Part shown: positions 22,375-36,365 of the stretch, piece after piece | Layout of the letters: every line of letters begins with the position of its first letter | Numbering within the stretch: position 1 is the first letter of the stretch | NCBI GenBank assembly: GCA_013396755.1 | Contig: VWZF01006833.1 | Location: 730,521 to 794,520 of the forward strand | DNA length: 64,000 nt | Origin: Sclerurus mexicanus | Lineage: Eukaryota; Chordata; Aves; Passeriformes; Furnariidae | Reading direction: 5' to 3' | Position numbers and translations under genes: made by a program | The notes under the pieces: generated by a model | What the model saw: the letters and a program-made list of their open reading frames with translations, nothing else | Database searches by the model: none | Told to the model about the DNA's origin: nothing

Positions 22375-25300
22375 TTTAATATTTTTTCAGCTTGGATGAA
22401 ATATCATATGAAATTCTTTCACTTGGTGTTCTGCATTGTTTTTTTCTGACTTTTTTTAAGGAACAACCTACCCCCCACAACTCAAAAATAAATTCAATTG
22501 TTCCAATATAAGCAACCACTTGTCCGAACAACTGCATACAAACCACCTCTGCACACTGCCGAGGTTACTGTTCTATTATTACACATTTACAAAAGCTACA
22601 TAATAGATTAGTTGCAGCAGATGAGAACATTTGTCCAACAGAACTGCAATCCTTTGTATTACGGCAGACAATATTCCCTGCACTTCAGAATGGTTTAAAT
22701 ACACAGATGTGCCTAGTAGGTCTTTCTTTAAAGGTAGAGCAGTCTAGTACACAACTTCCCTGGATGAAATTGCTTATGGAAATGCAGGAGGCAAAAGGAG
22801 CACCATCAGGTCCCATACAATACAGCTGTAGGTTTGTCTGAGGGATGGGGGTTAATAAAGAAAATGCATGTGTAAGTGAGGAAAACATTTGCAGGCTTTA
22901 GAGGGATTGGGGTGAGCACAGCAGAATCCAGCAGTTACTTTATTTTTCATTGAGTCTATTTTCTGCTTCTCCACTATAGAGCTTTCTATTTATTGTAGCA
23001 TAACTCTGTATCTTTGTCATTAAACAATCAAGTTCTAATAAAAAACATAATGCAAACAGCCAGTTGTGTAATAAAAAACAACACAGGGTTGAAGGGGGGT
23101 TCCTGCCTGATCTCAGCAGCAGATTAGCTTATGCCCTGCAGCACGAGATGGGAAATATGTTCCCCACTATTACAGTTTTGATTCTGTACTTGTATTTCAT
23201 GTAGATTTTTCAAGAGACACCATATAGAGCTTTGGATCAGAGAAGTCTCTCTTTCCATATCTACGTATGTATAAAGGTACACATACATTTATTTCCCCTC
23301 CCAGAACAGACATGACGTTTGTCTCTAGCAATGGCCCAGTGTCTAGTCTGGAATCTAACATACAGAAAAGTCACACAAACAGGAAAAAAATCCAAACATG
23401 TTTCAGACTATCCCAGTTATCAACTGCAATCCCAAATGCATGTCGTTTTGAGAAATTCTAAGTGACCCTTTTTCCAGCAACCTTTCTGCTGTACTGTAGT
23501 GTACTGCATACTATTTATGCCTAGAGAATGACACGGTTTTATTCAGAAAAAAAAGTAAAAAACATTCAGATAATTGCTTTTATACTCAAGCAATGTTAAC
23601 AGTTTATTCATTTGCAACAAGATAGATCTCCTCCAACAGACACAGATGTTTCAGGTGCATCTTTCCTCCTGTATCTGATATATATGACCTCCTTCTCCCC
23701 TTCCCCATCCCCAAGTTCTTTACATGCATTTTTGCAATGCCCTCTATCTCAGACTTAAAGCTGTGACAAATCAAGAGCAGCAGTGCTAAAGGGTGGTCAG
23801 AAAATAGGACAGCAAAGGTTTTTGAAGTGAACAAAGCAGCATCCTGTTCCTACCTCCTATCAAGCATGTTTCTGGTTTCTTCATGTACTTAAAGCCAGGT
23901 TGGGTGATTGCCCCTCAAGTTCAGGAATTTAACTCTGCAGATAAAGCACCTTCAACACGCTCACTCCCAATGGCTTGTGAAATCTGTGTGGAGAGATCCC
24001 GTCTCAGCCTTTGTCAGCACACTTCCTGAGTGGTAGGTGAATACCTAACTCCCTAAACCAGTGTATGGGGTTAGCTGTTCTGAAGATATATCTAGTATTG
24101 AGAATCAAGTAGAGAGTAGGAACAAGGAAATCACATTTATGAGGACTTTAGAAACTTCAGTCCAGAAAAGACAAGAAAATGATGCAGAACCTTTATACTC
24201 AAGTATTTGCTAAATACTTTCTAAGGTTAAGAAAGACTTAAATTTGTCCATGGCCTTACTTAAATTTTGTTCTTAGTTGTTGCTTGCATTTTTTTTTTTT
24301 AAACTTCACATTGTTTTCATTGGGAACATAATTATTTAGGCACATTATGATACAAAGATCTTGTGCCACCTTTTCATGAATGCATCCAAAACATTTTGAA
24401 TATGCTATATTTGATTTAATAAAAAATGCCTTCAGCTGTATCTGTGTCTTTTTCATTCTATGTATTAAACAGACTTTGCCATGACTGAACTAAAAGGTAC
24501 TTGATAACAAATGGTTAGAGGGCACGGGCTGATATTTAAGAGGTAAGGTTGCACCAAGGTAGCTTTGATGGGCCATTTCGTATTGAGGATAACCAGTAAT
24601 GACATTTCTTAAAAAGGTCTGGATTGCTAAAGAGGAGGAAAGCTCTAAATGCATCAATGAAAACTGCTGCTGAGCATGACTGCTTTTTTTAATATTTTGA
24701 CTATTTTCAAAGGAAAGACAGTCATGGTACAAATGTTTTTTCAATAAATCTCTGGTGAGTACTGGGCAGTTCCAAGATCAGTTACACAGCATACTCTTAA
24801 AATGATTAAACTGTCTCTCACAGCACTTTAAATGATAGACTGTCCAGAAAAAGCACAAGTGCCCCACAAATTAGGAATTGTAGCAGTAGTTGATAAGTTA
24901 GAATGAGCTCTGGGGCGTTTTAGGACACACCTCACCCTCATTACTGGGCTGCCCCTCTTGGAAAAAATGCTTCCCCTTGTGTAAGGTCATTCAACTAGAT
25001 TAAAATATCTCACTGTAATGTTACCTCTTTATAACACCTGACATACTTGGGTACAGAAGTGCTGGTTACAGGATGAACAATGAGCTTACTTTTATATGCA
25101 CTGCATAAAAATACCACCTGTGTGATTTAGTTGAAAAGGAAAATTTAATCTATATTTCTGGGACGGCTCTATCTAAAGTCTCAAATTGCTATGACAGAGA
25201 ATTTAAATTGTTTGAACAGTTCCCCTGTTCTCTTCTTCAAGTTGTTATGAATGTCTATAATTTAGGTCTCTGTGTTGCTAACATGCATGTGGATATGTCA

Positions 25301-26000
25301 TTAGACATATGAATAAAGCTGCATAATTAGGTAGTGGTATAATCTGTAGTCTCCAACTCTTTCTTCCACTTCCCTTTCCTGATACTCCTTGAAGAAGCTG
25401 TGATTTATGTTGGTGGCAGATCGTGACACCATTATTCTCAGAAATACCCTTTGCCTGAGTTTTCTCTGAAATTAGTCACAAAAACTAAGCCTCCTAGCAG
25501 TCACCAAGGATAGGGATATACCGCGCCAACTCCCCCACCATCCCCACGTAGGGGGACTGTGATTGCTGGGACAGGAATTTGGGCAGGTGACCAAACGGTT
25601 AACTGTGCTTATCCTTTCATCCTCCAAACTGACAGAGACTTCTTTAAATTCTCAGAACTCCTTGTTTGACAATTTCTAAATGTGCCCAAATGTGCACCAA
25701 GTTCATTTCTATTAACAGGAAATGAAACTGAAATAAAGAGGCGCTCCTCGTGTTGACTGCAGCATTTCAGATTTCATGGCAGCCCGTGTCTTCCCAGTGC
25801 CTTTCACATGGAAGAGATAATGTGTGTGAAGAAAAACAAAATTGTAGGTTTAGTAATGTCAAAATCCGATTTATGCCAAAATAGAGATGTCAACAATAGC
25901 AGAATAAGTGACAAGTGTTAAATTACCCAAAGAAGTACATTCTGTAATTATTTACCTCTCTGGCACATGATCCTTAACAACCTCCAGACCTAAAAGGAAG
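22375..26000. other. Intronic sequence, nothing recognised
   Basis: Unique AT-rich sequence without exon signals or recognisable repeats. A small CpG-containing, C-rich spot lies near 25520-25555. Confidence 0.45.
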
Positions 26001-26030
26001 TGCAGGAACCATGCACATTTTGAAATTCAG

Positions 26031-26110
26031 CATTTTTTTTTTCTCTCTTTTTTTTTTTTTTGAGAAAATACTTTTTGCCCTAATTTTTTTTCTTTTTTTT
26101 TTTTTTTTTA
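26031..26110. repeat. T-rich low-complexity tract
   Basis: Three long T runs (10, 15 and about 18 bases, with C interruptions) span 80 bases on the plus strand. The sense orientation for FIGN is A-rich. No retroelement body is recognised on either side. Confidence 0.75.
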
Positions 26111-27420
26111 AATATAACCAAGTGCCACCAGCAGCATTTCAAATAAAATGTCAGCAGCAAGCCCCACAGCTGAATATGCTGGGAGCTGAGTATACAGTCA
26201 TCTGCAAATGGACAACTTTAATTCGATTCCTGGCACCACTGGCCACGCTGAGAATTCTTCTATCTCTTCACACCAGGGGTTTGCTCTTTTAAGCATTGCT
26301 CCCTGAAGGGAAGGCAAAACTAGAGAAAGAGGATTTCCAATGACCCTGCACAGATGAATGAATGTGTCAATGCTGAATATTGGTTCAGCTTTGAAAGAGG
26401 GAATCCTGCAGTGGTTTCTCTGCTTCATCCCCACTAGTGAGTTCCACTGTGGACTTCAATGTGTAGGAGGCCTTTAGGGGACAGATAATAAATGGGGGGA
26501 AAAAAAGAGGGTGGGGGTGGTGAGGAATCAATAAAATGATTTAAGACTAATAAAAAGGTATTTCTCTAACTACAACCTTTACATTGTTTCTTAGATCTCA
26601 GAGATGCAAATTTCCTTGGCATAGCTGGTTACAGAAATTGCTTTCAAAAAAGCTTAAATAAATAAGGGGTCCTTGCCAGACTGTCAACATTAAAGCACAT
26701 ATTTAATTTTGATGGGTTTCCATTTGTTCACTTATTTGTTTCTGGTGTAAAGATGATGTAAAAAGTTGTGAAATTTTTAAACTGCTCTCTCTTTCAGGGT
26801 GACTTTGTTCTATTTATGACTGATTTTACAGCAAAAACAACGACATGCACAAACTAAACATGGAAAGGAAAGATGCCTCTTCTCACCTGCATAACTCTCC
26901 TATAGCTCAGGTAAACACAAGAATGTTTGTCTAAGCAGTAGTAGAATACACATTTACTTCTACAAGCCTTTTACTTCGTTTTCATTTAACTACCAATCAA
27001 TCAATCTCACTATGACACAATATAATTTCCTAATTGTGTCAATACTCACAGTTATAGCACTTTTTAAATCCAAAGAACACATATTTCAATAAGACAGAAG
27101 TCTAATTATTTAAACATGATTTAGAAAAACATTTCCCTAAGTCCATTTCTTTTATGAGTTCTAGTTCTTTAAAACTGCCACATAATTGAATCTGTATAGC
27201 AAAATTTATATAAAAGAATATCATAAGCTTCCAGTAAAGAAGGTTGAATTGTTAAATTCCCAGTAAATGTTGCTTTTTCCTTTGTTAGGTTTACAATACT
27301 TTTCTTTTTCTCTTACAGCAAACCCAATATATTCAAAGTGAAATGTACAATTCCTCAACACTGTTAAGAACTACAGAAGAGCAAGTGCATGGGGTTTTTT
27401 TTCATAACTTTAACAGGTAG
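26111..27420. other. Intronic sequence, nothing recognised
   Basis: The 26120-26460 part is less AT-rich, with CAG-type words and an open frame on each strand but no domain. The rest is ordinary AT-rich sequence. Confidence 0.4.
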
Positions 27421-27525
27421 GAAAACCCAACCAATCAAATCAAGAAGACCCACCCAAACTCCAAACAACAAAAACAAAACCCCTCAACCCCAACCAACCA
27501 ATCAACCAAACCCCAAACACCCTCC
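27421..27525. repeat. A/C-rich strand-asymmetric tract
   Basis: About 100 bases of the plus strand are almost only A and C (ACCCAACC, AACCAACC and AACAAAAAC words) with very little G. It belongs to the same class as the tracts at 7857, 17625 and 34307. Confidence 0.7.
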
Positions 27526-27719
27526 CTCAGAAACTCTGCACAGGTTTCTGTAGCTTTGACAATAAGGCTGGCAGTCAATTACTTCTAAAGCTGAATGCAT
27601 GCTTTTTAAATATAACAATCATATGCAAATTAAAGTTTCTCCTTATATAATTCCTAACAAAATATTTACATTTACCCCTAATGTAGCTGAGAATTTAAAA
27701 AAAGGGAAATCTAAAGGGA

Positions 27720-27990
27720 CAGGACAACTTTAGTCATTAATACGCAGATACTGAATATTTTTGGATACTCGGGGGTATTAACTGTACATTTTATAGATAG
27801 CGTGAGATATTGCTCCGTTTCAGCTCAAAAAGAATTTGAGTAATCGGATATATATAGTCTATAGCATTTCCTAAGGATGCTGCCTGGGATTTGCGTCTTT
27901 TTAAACAGTTTAGATGTCAATATTCTTTTAAGACTATTTTTTAAATACTAAGCAACATCTTCATGAAGAGCTGCGCTGATATCCAATTAT
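27720..27990. promoter_or_regulatory. Candidate conserved intronic element (weak)
   Basis: Repeat-free block with scattered CpGs unusual for this AT-rich neighbourhood (ATACGCAG, ACTCGGGGG, TAGCGTGAG, CTCCGTTTC, TAATCGGATA). CpG retention in methylated AT-rich DNA can mark functional sequence. Not verified. Confidence 0.22.
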
Positions 27991-30900
27991 GTAAAAATTA
28001 ATTTGTTTAATCAAGCTACAAGAAAGACAAGAAGTTGAACTGGAAAAATTCCATCACATTAAGTAAAGGATTATTACTCACAGGAAATATTTTCAATGTC
28101 AGGCAGACTTGCAGCCAGAAACTAACTATACATCTTACAGAGAAGTCTATGCATCTTTTTCTCCTGCCTGACCAGTTTTTTGAAAGCTCTTCAGAACAAC
28201 ACCAAAATGAACTCTAAATACACTTGATTTTTAATTTTGCTTTAATCACGGCCAAAGAAATTTCCAGGAATAAGGCTTAAATAAATAGAATTACCTTTTA
28301 CAAATATGTATTTTCTTTTTATATGGTTAAATGGACAGGAAAAGGAAAGGAGATCCCTGACAAGTTGCTCTGCCTCTTGTCTCAGGAATGTCTAATAAAA
28401 AGGGATATTAGTTCGTCTGGCCTACTCTCAGTATACAGTAATAAATGCTTCCCTTCTAAAACACATTTGCAAACTTGTAAAAAAAAAAAGCTTAATGCTT
28501 TTATATTGTCATAATGCATTAAATCCTTTCATTTTATTATTCATGATTGTTATCAAGTAAATTCTGTTGAAAAAAAGGGAACAAAATTTTGGCATAATTT
28601 TGGGATGATAGCAGTACAGATGAGAATTGCTCCCATAACCTCCTTCTGAATGGTGATATATGCAAAATAATCCAAAATGAGTTGCTTTCCAGTCCCTTTA
28701 CAGACTACTTGACATCAACTGCTCAAGTGTTTCAAACCTTCAGTCGCTGACTGTAATAGTGCACAGATGGAACCATATTTATTCTGTCAGTGGAAACTAA
28801 TTAGGATGACACTAACTCTGAACATTATATCAGAAGGGAAAAAGAAAAAAAAAGAAAAATCACACTTTACACAGTATGGCACATGATCTGTGAGTTTACA
28901 AATAAATACTATAAATTTTAATATATTTCTGTTACATGGGAGGCATGACCATCTTTGCTGTTGCTGCTGCACATGGCAGCCAGAGATGGGCTCGCAGAGC
29001 CGTATCTGGATTTGCGCACAAACACCCACCTCTACTGTTAACTCACTTCACATCAGAAACTGCATCCCAACAACTTTCACTCTGCCAGAAAAGCAAGTCA
29101 GACTTGCATATTATTTCACATAATTCTTCAGTCAGCCACACTGCCCCTGTCACCCTGAGGTCACCCCCCTCAGCCTGCAGACCTGCAAGTCCTACCTGTG
29201 TCAATGTCATAAGTTGGGCAGAATAAAACTCAAGACATGGAATTGGCCAGCCCCAGAATTCTGCTCCTCTTCCTTAACTCCAGCTGCACATCAGCTGCCC
29301 TTTAGAATAAAAGATCTCATTTGGCAAGTCATCAGGGTTGTTATACATATGCACCCTCCACCCAAGGACTGGCTCGCAGCTGCTGAAGACTCAAGATCAC
29401 ACATGTGACATCAAGACACAAACTAGTGATTTTCAAAACCTCACTAGGGATCTAAACCTGCATTCTTTCTTTCTGAGTAGCTTTAAGTCTTCTTGACTTG
29501 TCATGTTCATGAGCTTGAATAAACTGGTTCACAAATGCTTAACGTTTTGAAGACCTCCATGGTACAGCTCAAATTCATAAGATTATAAACATAGCATAGA
29601 GCATGGTAGTTTGCTTTTAGACCTAACTATACATCCAGTTGTCTTTCAGCACTATTTTCTTTAAATGAATGAACATGTCAGGGGAGAATCAGGTTTCATG
29701 TACATATGTATTACACCTTATTCTACAATAACTCTAAACTTTGTAGGGGGGAAAAAAGTATATGCTTTAAGCAATGTTGGTTTTTGTAGTTGAAAATGGC
29801 AAATTAATCAAGAGCTATAAAAAACAGAGGAAAAAAGTATATGAACTACCCACAGTTAAGCAAGTGTTAACATTTGGGAAGTAAAGCATCATAAAAAAGT
29901 CATCCCATTAATTCTGTTAATATAACATCAACTGGGAAGAAACAGAACTGCCTGAGAAGGTGCGATCTCAAAGGCTTCTTGTCTGTGCACTAGCATGATT
30001 CCCTAGAGGTGTTTAAAAAAATAGATTGGGAAGTGACACTTTCTGTATCAGTACTGTTCGTCACTTAGCATCTCTCAGCAACCAAGAATGTGCTGCTGCA
30101 GAATTTCATGTTGACTCCATCCATATTACACAAAAAGTAATGATAGTAATGAATATGCTTTTCATAAACCGGATGGGACAGTTAAGCAAACCCTTCTTCA
30201 ACCTTCCATCCACAGTCAATAAAGGATATTGCCTATGTCTACAAATCTGGCTTTTCTCAGATCAATGAGACCACTTCTGAAATTTAATTACTTTAATTTA
30301 AAAACATATTTTAAAGCATCTTCTAAACCTAGAAACTAAATGCGCTCCATGAGCTTTGTTTATTTATTGATATTCATGTCACACCTCAAAGGCTACTAAA
30401 CGGCAAACATACATTTTAAAATAAAATAGTTTTTTTGCAAACTTAATTCAAATGCAGGGCACAACATAATGAGCAAACCTGCAAAGAAACGATGAAGCGC
30501 ATCTTACTTCTAGCTGATAATATCTTCTGTGGATGCCAGATAGCATCTCTACTGAAACCATACCTTGGCTTGACAATAAAGCTGGAAGTTACTCAAGTGT
30601 ATTGTAGCCAACTGTCAGGTTTAAAAACAGTCACAACATACTATTAGTGGCATTCAGCCAATCTCTTAAGGAACACAATGACCTGAACTTTATTCTGAAA
30701 ACTCAGTTTGAAAGCAAATCTATTCCCTAAAGTAATTTTCAGCACTGCTTAAAAAGCTTGGAAAAATCAGATTAGAGTAAACCAGGTTATGTAGATGTTA
30801 TGAGAATGTAACTTCTAAAAATAACTTTATGGATCAATTCAAGTAAAATTCAAATACAAAGATCTCACCTTTCACACAGCCCTGCAATTCTGTGTTCTAT

Positions 30901-32551
30901 AATTCTGGTTCCAAACTCTCAGATTGGTACAGTCTGTACAGTAAGTACAGCGTTTAGAAAGCCTGGGATATAAACAACTCCTGCGCACTGAAGATTTATG
31001 CCTTGAGAGGCTTACATCACATGTGTGATGTGAACACATTACACACAGTATCTGATAGAAATGATGCACTGCATGCTGTGTTTGAAATTACTATGGATAC
31101 CTAAGAAAATAATTCAAATAAACAGGCATTAATATCTATTAGTATGATCTTTAACAGGACACAAATTTCCTTCAGATTTTTTTTTAATGCAGTATTCCCA
31201 TCACTGTTGTAAACTTCCATGAGAACTAACACTGAACCTTACAGATGTATGAAGACAAAAAAGGAGATAATGCTAAATACAGCCAACGAATGAGGTGTGA
31301 CCATTGAAAGCTTGCCATAATCACAGAAAATGCAGCCAGGTAAATGCTTAATAGAAACTCCTATGAACTAACAGGAGTGACACATAATCAATGAAACTCC
31401 TATTAAAGCATTATTAAGATGTAACCTTGTTTATTCTAGGTAATATAATGTACCCACTCACACCTAAAAGGCATCCATGCACTAGCCAGCCTATCACAGA
31501 AATGATCAGATAGAGTCCAAAGCAAAACATTCACAGATACTTCAGGAAAAGAAGCATACACTACCAGTACTTCAATACATTTAGTTCAGAAAATAATTTA
31601 GATGTTAGTAATGTATGACAGCATATATTGAACTTATTCTTTCCAAACAGCATTGACTAAATGTCTCTGTAAAATTGATTCCAAGGGATAGCAGTTTACT
31701 ACTTTGTGTATTCAAATTAAGTTACTGCTTAGCTAAAATATCGCATGCAAGGAAGAAATTGAGTTAGTCTCAACATGTGACTAAATAAGATAACTTGTTT
31801 CATACATAGCAACTCTACAGACTTATTTGTCTGCTGATTCATGACATCTAGCTCATAACTGTAGCATTAGGAGATTTATACAGGAAAAGTACTGTGCTTA
31901 ATTTCACTTTCACCTCGCTAGTGAGGAAAAACTACATCAATTCAAAGCACCGCTTACCTTATTCACTCTACAACTGAGTCTTTGAAAGGATTTTGCCAAC
32001 ATGGAAATTAAGGATCAGATTTCTTTGCACTCTTATTACACAGCTGTACCGCCAGAAATAGATACACTCTCAGCTTCAACAAAGTAACTTATGATTTAAA
32101 TTAAGCATACTTATGTGTTCAACATTTTTGGTGCCACCTATAAAGTCAAAATTACACCTAATGCCAACAAACCTAAGCATGACAATACAAATACAGCAGA
32201 TACTTTCAAACTAAGGAACATTTGCAATTTCTGTTGTGGTCAGTTCTCTTCAGGATCATCATCATCACCAGATTCCCACTGAAAACACTGACTGTTAATC
32301 AGCTTGAAATCATAAGTTTTAGCTTTGAACAAGGTCATTCTCAGAGATAGCACACAGTGAAGCAAAGATAATTGTCATGTTGTAACCATACATAACATAA
32401 TAGAGAATGATGAAAACCTTCTAATTGTATTTATCTGACCTCTATCTGCAATGTTGCTAAACATATCACAAGATGCAAAACTAGTAAATAAAACAGCAGA
32501 AAGTTCCTCAGTATAAAATAAATCTCCTCAAATACACCAAATCAAAAGAAA
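27991..32551. other. Intronic sequence, nothing recognised
   Basis: Ordinary AT-rich sequence. A slightly GC-richer interval at 28940-29410 has overlapping open frames on the plus strand without a recognisable domain. Confidence 0.45.
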
Positions 32552-32715
32552 AAGAATCACAGAATAGGTCGAGTTGGAAGGAACCACAATGGATCATCTG
32601 GTCCAACCTCCCTGCTTAAGCAGGGTCATCCCAGAGCACATGGCACAGGATTGTGTCCAGACAGTTCTTGAATTATCTCCAGTGAAGGAGACTCCAAATC
32701 TATCTGACCGTAAAA
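32552..32715 (-). mobile_element. CR1 LINE 3' end fragment
   Basis: Read on the plus strand it starts AGAATCACAGAATAGGTCGA and continues GGATCATCTGGTCCAACCTC, CTTAAGCAGGGTCATCCCAG and GTGAAGGAGACTCC. This is the reverse complement of the avian CR1 3' UTR, so the element lies on the minus strand, in the FIGN sense direction. Its 3' end is at 32552. The 5' side fades out near 32715 and could reach about 32800. Confidence 0.9.
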
Positions 32716-34300
32716 GCAAGTTGTCATGGCATTGCACAGATTGCAATTTTAAAATTCTGCTTCCATTTCTACAATTTTCAGCCTTTGGGATTAGGTTATT
32801 TTCTCTTTGAAAAAGATACTCCTGGTGTAGTTAAGGAATTTCATTATTACTCTAGTTATTTGTTGTTTTTCTGCAATTTCCTTATTAGAAATACCTGTAT
32901 TAGCACCAACAGTATATGAACCCTCTTTGTTAATGAGTTATATGCAAAAAATTTCCTTATACAAATTACTCTCTGCAGTATTTCTGTTTTCACCTGTTCT
33001 ATGAGATAATGTAGTGCTGTGGCACAGAAAAATGAATAAAACCATTTTGTGGCTAAAAATATACATATGTTCTGCTTTTCTTAGCTTTCCCTCTTTTCCT
33101 TCAACATAAACCACAAGACATTTTGACTTATAATTGAATTTTTATTTTTATATGTTTACGATATTTGTTTCTTAAATCTCTTTCAGAACTCTGCAGAGCT
33201 GACATACACATCAATGTCTGCTCAAAGTAACAAGAGTGTAATCCACTGGAATTAAATACAGTTGTGTTTGGATGCTAAAATAATCTTGTAAATACAGATT
33301 CATCGAGAAACAGTGGTAAGAAAATCTCAGGAGGCTCAAGCAAAATCTGTTTGGTTCAGAGACGTATCCTAAAAATTTTTTTTTTTTTTCTGCTAAAAAC
33401 TATTCCCCTTTTTAGTCCCTCTCCATGCAAAAGTTGTTCATTTAGAACAGGCTGGTTTTACACCTCAAGAGGACAGAGAAGAGGGCATTCTGAAGGTGCA
33501 GAGAGAACAGTAGCATTTTTTCTCATAGTAAAGACTGTAAGGTACAAAGAGGATGACTTTGGTATGAACCATTTGTGGAGAATAATTGTGAACATGCAGA
33601 ACAAACAAAAACTAGGACAGTGTGTTTTCATCAGGTATGCAGGAACAACACTCCCTGTTCTAAAGGACCCATTTCTCACACAGAGCCTGGGACAGTGATA
33701 CACTTCAGAAAAAGCAAAGTACTTTCCTTCTTCCTCTCCATTTTACAAAGTAACTCAGAGCAATTGATTTCAAAGGCTAGGAAACTTAACAGCTCAGACA
33801 TAAATGTTCATCCCCAAACTCTTCCCACCTGCCATGATTACTGTTGGTCATTCTTACTAATAAAGAAGAATAAAAACATTTCTTATTTCTAGCTGTGGGG
33901 GAAAAATATTTCCTGTGAGACATACAGATGAGAACTTCCTCAGCAAATACTATTTCTCTCCAGAAATAACTTCTTATACTAACAAATAAAGTGGGCCAGG
34001 TGCCAGTCTCCAGCCTTGAGGACAAGTGGCACAATACGGAGGTTAGTCATCTTGAGTCCACACTTGAGTGCATGTCCTGGCTCTGTTCAGTTTATGTGGT
34101 ATAGCCTGGGAGAATTCAGAGGAACAGCAAAACTTTGATGAATGTCACTGACATTAAGTAACTTAGTAATGACAGTGAAATATCTATGCCAACTTCCTAT
34201 GTATTACACATTCTTCTTTTTCAGGCATAAGATACATGGCAGGTCAATTTAAAACAGTGAAGCATATTCCAAGTTTTCCAGAAGTCTTCACTGGAAATTC
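32716..34300. other. Intronic sequence, nothing recognised
   Basis: AT-rich unique sequence with a T run at 33377-33390 and several short open frames lacking any recognised domain. Confidence 0.45.
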
Positions 34301-34306
34301 TTATAA

Positions 34307-34370
34307 TTAAAAAAAAACCCAACAACAACAACAAAAACAAACAAACAAACAAACAAAAACAAAACAAAAT
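34307..34370. repeat. CAA / CAAA simple tract
   Basis: A run of A is followed by CAA triplets and then CAAA tetramers over about 60 plus-strand bases with no G. Confidence 0.85.
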
Positions 34371-34549
34371 CCAAAAGAGACAGAAAAATCTATCAAAAAA
34401 CCCAGAGGATGACCCCTTTTCAGAAAGGCAACTTTTGAGTTTTACCTTCTGCAATACAATTTGCATCTACACACTGTTTCCCCAAATTTCTATTGAGATG
34501 TCCTTTCTCTCTTCATTAATGAGCACACATCTATGCGTACGTTAGTGGT

Positions 34550-36365
34550 AAACTAGGAAAGGAAGACTGTTGGGAGAGGCACATATTTTCACCACCAGGA
34601 TTTGATTCAATTGAAGGGGGAAATCAAAAAAACAGGAACACGATAATGGCTTAAAGAACAGAGGAGGGGGAATATGATGGACATCTAGAAGAAAATACTA
34701 ATTTTGATGCAAATAATCTTGAATTAGATGGCATTGTTCATGAATAGACTCATTAGGGAACTGGATCCAATCAGCAAGAAATACTTTTAAGGTTTGTTGC
34801 TCTGACTACTTGTGTTTTTAAACAAAATGGCAAAGTTTGGAGTGTGCACAGTGTAGCATAAGATATTGCAAGAAAGCAAAACACATTAAAACAGCAGACG
34901 GGCCTGGAACACGATACCAAAATGCACATGTTCTTTAGGAAAAACAAAAGTAGATGGAAAGGGGTGTCTGATGACGTTATAGACTCTGAAGACATAAAAA
35001 TGGGATAGGTTGGCTAAAATACTCTGGGCATGTCAAAATAATAGACGTAGAAAAAAACTGAAGTGTGCTGGAGCAGTTGTAGAAGTTATGCCTTACAACT
35101 CCATGATTTCATCTGGACTTTGTGGGAATTAAGAGGGAGTCAATGGCATTTAAGGAGGCAGAAGAGGTAAATTGGTCCAGACAATAGTTCTTCTATAATC
35201 TCAAGGATTAAATACCTATCTAGATAGCAGAAAAATGGGGTGCAGTTCACAAGGGGTTGATGAAAAGCAATTTAGGCCAAGCTAATTTCTTTGATAATAT
35301 GGCTGATTTTAAGCAAAGGAAATTGCTGAATCATCTAACTGCACATCAGCATATATATGTTACCTTATGTATTAACAGCTGGAAAAAACAGGAATTTGTA
35401 AACAGACTGTAAATTAGTTAGGAAAATACTAAAGGGATATAATGACAGACAGTATTGAATGGGCACCTACTGAACTGAAGGAAGCTTGGTAACAAAATTC
35501 CTCAGAGATCAGTTTGCAAAACTTCCATAAATTCATTACTGAATATGACATAAGTAGAAACACACAATGGAAGCTTTCAGATCACACAAAATTAGGAGGC
35601 AGCACCAGTAGAAAGAAAAATCAAAATATCACATGGGTAAAATATTATGCTCCATGTAACAAAGGTAATGAGCAGAAAGTAGTACTATCATGCATAAGCT
35701 AACAGTGAGAAGAATTGCTACAAGTTGAAATTTAATCACAAAGGAAAAGGAAAGAAAAAAACTTGAAATGTATAAGCTGATTGGAAGATGTATTTTCACC
35801 AACTAATTTGATGTAAATATGGAAGCAAGCTATGCAGTTGCAAAATATAAACAGATTCTCTTTTTCTTCAGAAAATATTACTGTCATTGCACAGTGAAAA
35901 CTCACCAGAACTGCAATTTTGATTTTCTTCAGGGAAGAGTAATTTAAACCGGAAAAAGAACAGGGAAGGGCTATAGGGAGGACACTGGGAATGAAGAGTG
36001 TATATTCATGGAGAATAAAAGACATTGACTTGTTCTATCCTGCCAAGACTGAATAGGAGAATGACTCTTCTGTAAAAATATAATCAGCAAAGCATATACA
36101 CGGGAGATGAACTACTGAAGTCAAAAAGACAACATTGGCACAAGAACAAATAAGTATAAAGCAGCCATAAATATTTTTATGCTGCAAATTAGAAGATTTG
36201 TAACTCCCAGGGCAGTAACATTATTGAACAGCCAACCAGAGTCCTGAAGGACAAAAATAATTAGCTCATGTTAAGACACAGCTTTATCATTTTATATTAT
36301 AATACATAGTGACAGTAGCAGACTGGACTTCAAGATTCCCTAGGCCTTTATATGTTTTATATACC
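34550..36365 (+). mobile_element. Ancient, heavily decayed CR1 LINE (RT region to 3' end)
   Basis: Several ordered landmarks follow the older CR1 lineages seen in turtles and other sauropsids. At 35491-35515, ATTCCTCAGAGATCAGTTT stands where CR1 encodes the Pro-Gln-Gly-Ser segment. At 35571-35603, AAGCTTTCAGATCACACAAA then ATTAGGAGGCAGC corresponds to the segment encoding Lys-Phe-Ala-Asp-Asp-Thr-Lys-Leu-Gly-Gly. At 36138-36200, GGCACAAGAACAAATAAGTA then AAATTAGAAGATTTGTAACT matches the 3' region. At 36317-36345, GCAGACTGGACTTCAAGATT is near the 3' terminus. Frames are broken throughout by indels and stops. The part upstream of about 35250 is much less certain, and the 5' limit is a guess. Antisense to FIGN. 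Confidence 0.6.

Noticed and set aside
30150..30180. Minus-strand GGTTTATG as the end of the first FIGN coding exon
   Set aside because: It is not followed by a GT donor, and the upstream residues do not fit.
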